From an uncultured Gemmatimonadaceae bacterium (GTDB lineage: Bacteria; Gemmatimonadota; Gemmatimonadetes; Gemmatimonadales; Gemmatimonadaceae), in NCBI GenBank assembly GCA_955652265.1, contig CATPBD010000016.1, positions 1 through 12,281 of the forward strand: 12,281 bases of DNA, given 5' to 3'. The position numbers and the translations under genes are program-made. This document shows, piece after piece, positions 1 through 5,814 of this stretch (its first letter is position 1; every line of letters begins with the position of its first letter). The notes under the pieces are model-generated. The model was given only the letters and a program-made list of their open reading frames with translations, was not told the DNA's origin and ran no database searches.

Positions 1-391
1 CGCCCGGATAATCCTCGGCGTACGATTTCCAGGTGAGACCTTTTTCTTCCAGGCGATCGGCGATCGTTGGGCCCTTAAGCGGCGGCGGTCGGTGGTCGCT
101 CTCCAGGCCGAATGTGGTGCCCGCAACGATCGCCAGATAATTCGGAAAGGATGGGTGCGTAATGGCGTGGTAGTTCGAAAACCAGGCACCTCTGCGCGCC
201 AGAGAAGAGATGTATGGATCAGCCAGCGCCTGGTCGGTTCCCTCGTTCTCCATTATCACGATGACGACCTGATCGAAGTACTTGCCTACAGGTTTCGCCG
301 AATCGACCTGGGCCTGCAGTGATGAGAAGCTCAGCCACCCGAGTGACACCGCACAGAGGGACGCCGAGTTAAAGCCGCGATTGGACGGCAT
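1..391 (-). CDS. Exported phosphoesterase (acid phosphatase / phospholipase C-like), partial
   Basis: The N-terminal 130 residues of a leftward gene; the rest lies beyond the left edge. It opens with a signal peptide ending L-Q-A-Q near residue 28, then a beta strand leading into V-I-V-I-M-E-N-E (43-50), and later T-H-P-S-F-P-N-Y-L-A (78-87) and a W-K-S-Y-A-E-D-Y-P segment (121-129). This order (MENx, HPSxPNYLA, W-x-Y-x-E) matches the phosphoesterase family PF04185, which includes acid phosphatases and phospholipase C. The E-N pair is a metal-binding site in that family, and the HPS/T segment is where I would place the nucleophile. Likely role: periplasmic or secreted phosphate-ester hydrolysis; substrate unknown. 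Start is uncertain. ATG 391 gives a clean signal peptide. An in-frame ATG at 514 has a much better Shine-Dalgarno (GGGAG, about 6 nt away) but would bury the signal 41 residues inside. It diverges from the DUF3131 operon. Confidence 0.85.
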   Translation of the reverse strand, partial: MPSNRGFNSASLCAVSLGWLSFSSLQAQVDSAKPVGKYFDQVVIVIMENEGTDQALADPYISSLARRGAWFSNYHAITHPSFPNYLAIVAGTTFGLESDHRPPPLKGPTIADRLEEKGLTWKSYAEDYPG

Positions 392-600
392 AGAGCTCAC
401 TAGTATTTCTTCACCAACGCAACGGGCTAACAGGGAGCACGCTTGTTGCTTTACGAACGAGAGAGCGCGCGCGAGCGATAACGATAGTGCAACTCTCGAA
501 CGCGCGAGCTTCATTGTCATTCTCCCGACAGGTAGAGGCAATATTCTCACCGCGGGAGCGCGGACGTCTCAACGCCTGTACTCCACTAATCCTGGGAATT

Positions 601-1932
601 ATGCGATCCAGAAAGCTTTTTACCGCATGCTCATTGGTGATCGGCGCGGCGGCCGGGTCTTCGGCCTGTTCAAACGGGCAGCAGCCGGTGCCGGGCAGCA
701 TCAATACCACCTCCGCCCAGTCGTCGTCGCCGCAACCGGCCGTCACCGCGCAGCCTGTGGCGCAGCAACCGACAACCGCCACCGTGGTCACGCCGCAGGA
801 GCGGCAGTTGTATCTCGACGCCGCCCGCACTTCATGGAATTTCGTGAACAGAATCACGGAGCCATCGACGGGCCTCGCCAGGGCGCACGAGAAGTATTCC
901 TACGTGACGCTCTGGGACATTGCCGGTGTGATTGCCGCGAATTATACCGCGCACGAGCTAGCCTTTATCAACGACGCAACCTACGACTCGCACATCCAGC
1001 GCATACTTGCCACGCTCTCCACTGTCGACCTGTTCGATAAAGCGGCCTTCAATCGCATCTACGACGCGAAGACAGGGCGGATGGTCGACAACGCGTCGAA
1101 GATCTCCAACGTCGGCGCGGGGTGGTCGTCCGTCGACATTGGACGTCTCCTGATGTGGCTCCGCATTCTGGCCGTGAAGCAGCCGAAGTACGCGCCGCTC
1201 GCGACTCAGATCGTGCGACGGCTCGACATGTCCAAGCTTTTGAACGGCGGCTATCTGCAGGGAGTGGACCTCGATCCGAAAACCGGTAAGAGGGACATCT
1301 TCACCGAGAACGAGATCGGATACCAGCAGTACGCACTCTCCAGTTTTGCAATGTGGGGAGCGCGCATCAATCCCGCGGGACTCGATGTGCGATCGAACGT
1401 CGCCGTCGTCAACGTGCTTGGGGTGCGACTGCTGGTCACGAGCCCGGGAAACGACAGGGTGATGAGCGAGCCCTTCATCATGCTCGGAATGGAAACAGGC
1501 TTCCGCTCACCGGATCTCGCGCGCGAGGCGGCGCAGGTTCTCGCCGCACAGGCAGCGCGGTATCAGCGCACGGGAACCGTCACAGCCGTAACCGAAGATG
1601 CGCTGCCGGATCCGCCGTACTACTTTTACTACTACAGCGTCTACCACCGCGGCAAGTCGTTCGTCGTCGAAGGTCCGGGTGACAACATGTACGTCGACAA
1701 ACCTCGGTGGGTCAGCTCCAAAGCGGCATTCGGTTGGAACGCTGTGTTGCCGAACGCGTACACTCAGCTGGTGCTGAAAACTGTACGGCCCGCGCTCACG
1801 CCGAACGGCTGGGGCTCGGGGGTCTACGAAGACACGCTCCAACCGACCGGAGTGCCTAGCCTGAACACCGCCGCGCTAATCATGGAGTCCGCGCTGTACA
1901 AGACTCGCGGGCGTCCGATTCTTGCCAACTAG
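601..1932 (+). CDS. Exported DUF3131 (glucoamylase-like) protein, probable lipoprotein
   Basis: 443 residues from ATG 601. The N-terminus (M-R-S-R-K, a hydrophobic stretch, then G-S-S-A-C at 19-23) looks like a lipoprotein signal, though the -3 residue is Ser rather than the usual Leu. A Ser/Pro/Gln/Thr-rich linker (about 24-62) leads to one long domain from about 68 to the end. Hallmarks are S-W-N-F-V-N (78-83), S-T-G-L-A (89-93), T-L-W-D-I-A (103-108), the F-N-R-I-Y-D-A-K-T-G-R-M-V-D block (150-163) and G-W-S-S-V-D-I-G-R-L-L (174-184). These match DUF3131 (PF11329), a glucoamylase-like alpha/alpha-barrel family whose activity is not firmly known to me. Inference: an envelope-attached carbohydrate-active enzyme. 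The frame is open upstream to 487, but ATG 601 is chosen because it starts the signal peptide; the Shine-Dalgarno is weak (GGGA). It is first of a probable three-gene operon. Confidence 0.85.
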   Translation: MRSRKLFTACSLVIGAAAGSSACSNGQQPVPGSINTTSAQSSSPQPAVTAQPVAQQPTTATVVTPQERQLYLDAARTSWNFVNRITEPSTGLARAHEKYSYVTLWDIAGVIAANYTAHELAFINDATYDSHIQRILATLSTVDLFDKAAFNRIYDAKTGRMVDNASKISNVGAGWSSVDIGRLLMWLRILAVKQPKYAPLATQIVRRLDMSKLLNGGYLQGVDLDPKTGKRDIFTENEIGYQQYALSSFAMWGARINPAGLDVRSNVAVVNVLGVRLLVTSPGNDRVMSEPFIMLGMETGFRSPDLAREAAQVLAAQAARYQRTGTVTAVTEDALPDPPYYFYYYSVYHRGKSFVVEGPGDNMYVDKPRWVSSKAAFGWNAVLPNAYTQLVLKTVRPALTPNGWGSGVYEDTLQPTGVPSLNTAALIMESALYKTRGRPILAN

Positions 1933-1975
1933 ATCACCGTCACAAGCAAAACTCAAAATGGAAGTCTGCAGCACA

Positions 1976-3214
1976 ATGAAAAGCTGTAGGGGGCTCATCG
2001 CGCTCAGCGCGCTCGTGCTCGCGAGCTGCGAGAAAAACAGCGACGGCACGAGAGGAACCGCGGTGGCCGACGCGGCGTACCACACGAAAGCGGGTGCTGT
2101 CAACATCTACGCCGAAGACGGCGCCAACAACCTCGCTCCCGAAGCGGCGCGCGCTGTCCCGATGGTTTACGTGCCCAACTCACGCTCAGGAAGCGTGACG
2201 GTCATAGATCCGAAGACGTACGAGGTCGTGCGCACATTCCCCACCGGGAAAGTCCCCCAGCACGTCGTTCCGTCGTACGATCTCTCGACCCTCTGGGTAG
2301 CCAACAATGCGTCGAACAGCCTGACGCCGATCGATCCCCTCACCGCGCAAGAAGGAAATCCGGTGAAGGTCGACGATCCGTACAACATGTATTTCACCCC
2401 AGACGGGAAGAACGCGATGGTGATCGCCGAGGCCCGTCACCGGATCGATTTCCGAGATCCGAAGGACATGACGCTCCAGCAATCACTCCGTGTAGCGTGC
2501 AAGGGCCTGGATCACGTGGAATTCACGGCCGACAATCAGTATGCGATCGCGACCTGCGAATTTTCCGGACAGCTGGTGAAGATCGATCTCGCCACTCGGT
2601 CAGCAGTTGGATATCTCACGCTCGATCCCGACAAGTTCATCAATTACATCCCTCGGCAGATTTCGAGGTTGCTGAGCCGCCGTAAAGCGCGGAGCGCCGC
2701 GATGGCGGCGCTAATGACCGTTCCGTCAATGCCGCAGGATATTCGGTCGTCGCCGGACGGCAGCAAGTTCTACGTCGCCGACATGAAAGAGGATGGCGTC
2801 TTCGTGGTTGATCCCGTGAAGTTCGAGCGGATCGGATTCATTCACACCGGAGTCGGAACTCACGGCATTTATCCGAGCCGGGATGGAACGAAGCTGTATG
2901 TGACGAACCGCGGCTGGAACACTATCATGGGGGGTCGTCACGGACTTGGCTCGATCAGCGTACTCGATCCGTCGACGGACAAGGTCGTCGCCAATTGGCC
3001 GATTCCCGGTGGCGGAAGTCCCGACATGGGAGACGTGACTGCGGACGGCAAGGAACTCTGGGTCTCGGGTCGCTACGACGACGAGGTGTACGTCTTCGAC
3101 ACGGCGACCGGCAAGCTCACGCACCGAATTCCCGTCGGCCACGAGCCGCATGGTCTATGCGTGTGGCCGCAGCCCGGACGCTATTCACTCGGACACACAG
3201 GCAACATGAGGTGA
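1976..3214 (+). CDS. YVTN/YncE-family beta-propeller lipoprotein
   Basis: 412 residues. ATG 1976 is preferred: it has GGAAG about 11 nt upstream and gives a textbook lipoprotein signal with lipobox L-A-S-C (Cys18). ATG 1958 and TTG 1922 are in frame but lack these. The body is made of YVTN-type blades: M-V-Y-V-P-N-S-R-S-G-S-V-T-V-I-D (63-78), L-W-V-A-N-N-A-S-N-S-L-T-P-I-D (106-120), K-F-Y-V-A-D (264-269), then K-L-Y-V-T-N and E-L-W-V-S-G-R blades. It ends in P-Q-P-G-R-Y-S-L-G-H-T-G-N-M-R, a tail I recall from other YVTN-family proteins. Such propellers usually serve as binding scaffolds. An unusual basic/hydrophobic insertion lies at about 217-250 between two blades. The gene follows the DUF3131 gene by 43 nt. 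Related propellers are fused to alkaline-phosphatase-like domains in other bacteria, and a phosphoesterase gene lies just upstream here. Ligand unknown. Confidence 0.9.
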   Translation: MKSCRGLIALSALVLASCEKNSDGTRGTAVADAAYHTKAGAVNIYAEDGANNLAPEAARAVPMVYVPNSRSGSVTVIDPKTYEVVRTFPTGKVPQHVVPSYDLSTLWVANNASNSLTPIDPLTAQEGNPVKVDDPYNMYFTPDGKNAMVIAEARHRIDFRDPKDMTLQQSLRVACKGLDHVEFTADNQYAIATCEFSGQLVKIDLATRSAVGYLTLDPDKFINYIPRQISRLLSRRKARSAAMAALMTVPSMPQDIRSSPDGSKFYVADMKEDGVFVVDPVKFERIGFIHTGVGTHGIYPSRDGTKLYVTNRGWNTIMGGRHGLGSISVLDPSTDKVVANWPIPGGGSPDMGDVTADGKELWVSGRYDDEVYVFDTATGKLTHRIPVGHEPHGLCVWPQPGRYSLGHTGNMR

Positions 3215-3271
3215 CGATTCACCAAGCCGCCTCAGCACGAAGATTACCATACCCATCAACAGAGTTTTCCG

Positions 3272-4078
3272 GTGACTATTCGTCTTGCAGCGCTTCTGCT
3301 CATGAGCCTTACGACTATTGCGCCGAGTATCCGGGCGCAGCGCTCTGTGTACATAGAAGACCTGACTTGGCCCGAAGTGCAGCAGGCAATTCAATCGGGC
3401 AAGACGAGCGCGATCATCTACATCGGCAGCACCGAGCAGGGCGGGCCGCACATGGCAATCGGGAAGCACAACTTCATCGCGCGCTACCTGGCAGGTGCGA
3501 TCGCGATCAAGCTGGGTGACGCGCTGGTCTACCCCACGCTGCCGTTCGCGGTCACCGGTGACCCGATAAAGAAGACTGCGCACATGAGGTTCCCCGGCTC
3601 GGTAACCCTCACGCCGCAGACGTACCGCGCCGTCGTTCACGATGTCGCGCTCAGCGCTGCGGACGCCGGATTCAGGAACATCTTCATCATGGGAGACCAC
3701 GGCGACGGTCAGGACGTGCTCGGCGCCGTGGCGAAGGAGCTGGACGCACAGTGGCGTCCGCGCGGTGTCCGCGTATTCTATGTGCCCGACGTGTACTTCA
3801 AGGAGAAGCAGCAGGCGCACGCCTATGAAGCATCACACGGGATCACGACGCACGACGTGCATGCCGGCACGGACGACACCTCTGAGCTGATGGCGCTTGA
3901 TGCGCAGCATCACTGGATCCGCTCTGACAAGCTTGCGCCGAGCTCGGGCGCGCAGACCGCTGTCACAGGTGTCGACGGAGATCCGACGAAGGCGACGCCG
4001 GCATTGGGGAATGTTTTTCTTCAGTACAAGATCGACGACGCGGTGGCGCAGATCAGGCAGCAGCTCGCTTCTCGCTAA
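3272..4078 (+). CDS. Exported creatininase-family amidohydrolase-like protein
   Basis: 268 residues from GTG 3272, the only in-frame start between the previous stop and the signal peptide. Residues 1-23 form a Sec signal ending R-A-Q. The fold family is creatininase (PF02633), metal-dependent amidohydrolases of creatinine-like cyclic amides. The two landmark regions are present: I-G-S-T-E-Q-G-G-P-H-M-A-I-G-K-H-N (51-67) and F-I-M-G-D-H-G-D-G-Q-D (138-148), plus H-A-G-T-D-D-T-S (197-204). Against creatininase itself, Glu34 is kept (E55), but the His36 position is Gly (G57), the Asp45 position aligns with His66, and Glu122 aligns with Asp145; H143 is kept. Metal content and substrate may therefore differ, so creatinine should not be assumed. 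Most characterised members are cytosolic, so export is notable. It lies 57 nt after the propeller gene, probably last in the operon. Shine-Dalgarno is poor, so coupling to upstream translation is possible. Confidence 0.88.
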   Translation: MTIRLAALLLMSLTTIAPSIRAQRSVYIEDLTWPEVQQAIQSGKTSAIIYIGSTEQGGPHMAIGKHNFIARYLAGAIAIKLGDALVYPTLPFAVTGDPIKKTAHMRFPGSVTLTPQTYRAVVHDVALSAADAGFRNIFIMGDHGDGQDVLGAVAKELDAQWRPRGVRVFYVPDVYFKEKQQAHAYEASHGITTHDVHAGTDDTSELMALDAQHHWIRSDKLAPSSGAQTAVTGVDGDPTKATPALGNVFLQYKIDDAVAQIRQQLASR

Positions 4079-4113
4079 CTGCCGCTCGGGCTGGCTACCG
4101 AGACGGAAGCTTT

Positions 4114-4338
4114 AACACGGATGCTTCGGATTGTGGGCGGATGCTCCGGATCGATCCGCTCGGCGTTACGCATCGTCTTGGCGGGCCGTGATTTTTTGGG
4201 AAATGCCACTCGCGATGCTTCTGGCGCGGCAGGCATCCGTCCTTCGAAATAACAAAAATCACTGGGCCTTGCGCTAGGAGCGGTACCGCAATTTGGAGCG
4301 ATCCGCGTTGATCCGTTCCCATCCGAAGCATCCGTGTT
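4114..4338. repeat. Inverted-repeat intergenic element E1 (copy of a dispersed family)
   Basis: The convergent gap 4079-4376 holds no gene but carries an element bounded by a perfect 18-bp inverted repeat: AACACGGATGCTTCGGAT at 4114-4131 and its complement at 4321-4338. Inside are further near-copies of the CGGATGCTCCGGAT motif and a run of T at 4191-4196. The right half (from about 4252) aligns in the same orientation with element E2 at 9507-9589: AAAAATC, CTGG, TAGGAG, TACCGC, GGAGCGATCCG, then the identical 18-mer. The left half, read on the minus strand, also aligns with E2 (GAG-GGC-TTCCCAAAAA block and the GATCCGGAGCATCCG arm), so the element is roughly palindromic as a whole. Similarity also extends outward: GTGTTAA then GCTT beyond the left arm, and a GCCT-CCGAGCGGC-TTCC block at 4355-4376. 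No coding potential or clear target-site duplication was seen. Confidence 0.8.
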
Positions 4339-4376
4339 CCCCTCCGTCCTTGATGCCTGGGCCCGAGCGGCATTTC

Positions 4377-4625
4377 CTAGTCCGGTAGCTCGCCGTTCTT
4401 TTGTTTGAGGGACGGTGGGTCGGGGACGATGGGCGCGACATCGTATTTCCACTGCACGTACGCCATGCGATCGAGGAGACGGTTCAACTCCTCCTCACTG
4501 AGCGTAGTGCAGAATCGCGCGATCCGGCGTGCGATCTCGCGTCGTGCGGCGGCTATTGCCTCAGATTTTCTTTTTTCGTCCATCGAGTCGGGATAGCGCT
4601 TTTGAAATCTCGCTTTGCGCTGCAA
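4377..4625 (-). CDS. Small helical protein, hypothetical
   Basis: Up to 82 residues, not recognised. From residue 15 the sequence runs M-D-E-K-R-K-S-E-A-I-A-A-A-R-R-E-I-A-R-R-I and on through L-S-E-E-E-L-N-R-L-L-D-R-M-A-Y-V-Q-W-K-Y-D, strongly predicted as amphipathic helices; the tail is Pro-rich. Two starts are possible. TTG 4625 has GGAAGGA a few nt upstream and lies about 20 nt from the expected start of the candidate promoter at 4652-4681. ATG 4583 lacks a Shine-Dalgarno but starts the natural-looking part. The protein-like composition and the promoter favour a real gene; the lack of family recognition keeps confidence modest. Its stop lies at the edge of the sequence related to repeat E2 that follows E1. 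Confidence 0.55.
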   Translation of the reverse strand: MQRKARFQKRYPDSMDEKRKSEAIAAARREIARRIARFCTTLSEEELNRLLDRMAYVQWKYDVAPIVPDPPSLKQKNGELPD

Positions 4626-4651
4626 GAATCCTTCCCACCCGACTCGTTTGG

Positions 4652-4681
4652 ATTATATGAAATTCTGTTTCCGAGTGCGAA
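4652..4681 (-). promoter_or_regulatory. Candidate sigma-70-type promoter for the small helical protein
   Basis: Read on the minus strand, a perfect TATAAT (4652-4657) lies 18 nt downstream of TTCGCA (4676-4681), a 4/6 match to TTGACA. The local sequence is AT-rich compared with the rest of the window. Transcription would start near 4645, giving a leader of about 20 nt to TTG 4625 that contains GGAAGGA. This is pattern matching only. Confidence 0.4.
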
Positions 4682-4714
4682 TGGCTGTTTTCAAGAAACA
4701 AAACGGAGGGGATT

Positions 4715-4915
4715 TCATCGATCGCTCGGTGGCGCCGAACTTTCGCGCTCGAGGATCGCGTCACGCTTCCGCCACCGATGCAACTGCTTGCACGCCGGAC
4801 ACTGGATCGGATCCTGATCCTCGATGGGCAACATCTCGAACGTCTGCGCATCCATCGCGAAGCCCGTGTAAACCAGTTTCCCCGTTCGGGGACACTTGAT
4901 CAGTATGCGGTTCAC
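4715..4915 (-). CDS. Small zinc-ribbon-like protein (CPxTG / CPAC)
   Basis: 66 residues from GTG 4915. The pattern is I-L-I-K-C-P-R-T-G (4-12), T-G-F-x-x-D (17-22), then Q-C-P-A-C-K-Q-L-H-R-W (38-48). Cys8, Cys39, Cys42 and His46 could form a metal site. Small proteins with the pattern C-P-x-T-G, T-G, C-P-x-C, H-x-W are common uncharacterised proteins in Proteobacteria and soil bacteria. The start is chosen because GAGG stands 5 nt before GTG 4915 and the family usually begins right before the CPxTG motif. A longer version from GTG 4969 (84 residues) is possible, but that codon lies inside the hairpin at 4967-4991 and has no good ribosome site. It follows the membrane zinc-ribbon gene in the same direction; function unknown. 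Confidence 0.7.
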   Translation of the reverse strand: MNRILIKCPRTGKLVYTGFAMDAQTFEMLPIEDQDPIQCPACKQLHRWRKRDAILERESSAPPSDR

Positions 4916-4966
4916 CCTTTCCTCAGGAAGCCTTGCACAGATGAGGCGTTGCAAATAAGGGTCCGC

Positions 4967-4991
4967 CACCTGGGGGTTTTCCCGGCAGGTG
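4967..4991 (-). terminator. Terminator-like hairpin between the two zinc-ribbon genes
   Basis: An inverted repeat, CACCTG at 4967-4972 and CAGGTG at 4986-4991, extended inward by GGG/CCC around a TTTT (minus strand: AAAA) loop, with a small GG bulge. It sits just after the stop of the gene at 5008-5718. On the minus strand it is followed by a poor T-tract (CCCTTATTT), so it could be a weak terminator or an mRNA 3'-end stabiliser. Confidence 0.4.
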
Positions 4992-5007
4992 CGCCCTGAT
5001 CCGACGA

Positions 5008-5718
5008 CTACTTAGTGCACTTAACCTGTGCTCTGACCTGGACGGTCTTGTTCGTCGGTGACATCTCGTTCGATATGACGAGGTGATACGTGCCGGCGGC
5101 GGGAAGAGCGTAGCTCAGGCTGGCCTCCGACCCGCGGATCGTATCCCACGACGAATGTGGAATCGCCGCCGGATTCGCGTGCCAAAAAACAAACTCGTCG
5201 TCGGTGAGCAGGAACGTTTCGAGGCCGCTGTCGAATCCGCCCGTGCCGTGCAATTGTCCCACGACCTGACACTTCTGGTCGCTTTCCGGAAGGATGAAAT
5301 CGTAGTCCAGCGCGTCGTGCGCCGGGATGTGCGCGGCTTTGTCGTCGACGAGTTTTATCGTGAGAAGTTTTGTGGCGGCGGCCTTGGCGGCGGGAGTTCC
5401 GGCAATCGTCGGCGGAGGCGCGCCGACTGATATCGCTTGCGTGACGACCGGCTGACCGGCCGGCTCGGAAGTGATCTCCGGGGCAGCGTAAATGGGAGTT
5501 CTGGTAGGCGTGGCGAGAGCGACATCGGGAGTGCCCTGAATCAGGAACGCCATTACGGCGTATGCGACGACCAGGCCGGCGGCGACTCCTATTCGAGCCT
5601 TGGTGTCAGCCGGATCGGAAGTGGGAGGGCCGTCCTGCGCCCGATCCCACCCGCATTGCTCGCATTCCTTCGCCGAATCCTTCATCGGCGCGCCGCAAAA
5701 GTTGCAAAATTTCTTCAC
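5008..5718 (-). CDS. Membrane-anchored zinc-ribbon protein with C-terminal beta-rich domain
   Basis: 236 residues from GTG 5718, preceded by AGG with about 7 nt spacing. Residues 5-22 are a zinc ribbon with two C-x-x-C pairs (Cys5, Cys8, Cys19, Cys22). One hydrophobic segment (about 43-60) follows, then a Pro/Thr/Ala-rich linker (62-115). The C-terminal part (116-236) looks like an extracytoplasmic beta-sandwich, with segments such as A-L-P-A-A-G-T-Y-H-L-V-I-S-N and K-T-V-Q-V-R-A-Q-V-K-C. Its only two Cys could form a disulphide. Topology would put the ribbon in the cytoplasm and the beta domain outside. Proteins with a ribbon, one membrane helix and a sensor-like outer domain occur widely, often with unknown roles. 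I cannot name a function. The gap to the GH27 stop is 96 nt, so co-transcription with GH27 is possible but unproven. Confidence 0.8.
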   Translation of the reverse strand: MKKFCNFCGAPMKDSAKECEQCGWDRAQDGPPTSDPADTKARIGVAAGLVVAYAVMAFLIQGTPDVALATPTRTPIYAAPEITSEPAGQPVVTQAISVGAPPPTIAGTPAAKAAATKLLTIKLVDDKAAHIPAHDALDYDFILPESDQKCQVVGQLHGTGGFDSGLETFLLTDDEFVFWHANPAAIPHSSWDTIRGSEASLSYALPAAGTYHLVISNEMSPTNKTVQVRAQVKCTK

Positions 5719-5814
5719 GTTCTTACCTGGATCCGCTGATGTGGTCCCGCTCCACTGGCGCTATTCTCTCTGCAATGATGACGAGCCAGTTTCCGGCGCG
5801 GATACAGCCGACAC

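Noticed and set aside
463..508. CGCGCGAG direct repeats and CTCGAACGCGCGAG near-palindrome in the gap before the DUF3131 gene
   Set aside because: Low-complexity CG-rich sequence; not distinct enough to call an operator.
411..857. Open frame of 148 codons on the minus strand, overlapping the DUF3131 gene
   Set aside because: It lies opposite a convincing lipoprotein signal and domain start, has a Cys/Ala-rich composition and shows no family motif.
3212..3274. The propeller stop TGA and the creatininase start are in the same frame with no other stop between, as if one fusion gene were split
   Set aside because: Same frame occurs by chance one time in three, and the creatininase has its own signal peptide right after GTG 3272, so two separate proteins are the natural reading.
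4085..4102. CTCGG/CCGAG hairpin just after the creatininase stop as a terminator
   Set aside because: Only a 5-bp stem with an 8-nt loop and no T-run follows directly.
4401..4817. Open frame of 138 codons on the plus strand across the small minus-strand genes
   Set aside because: It covers two better-supported minus-strand genes and a promoter, and its protein has no plausible fold or motif.
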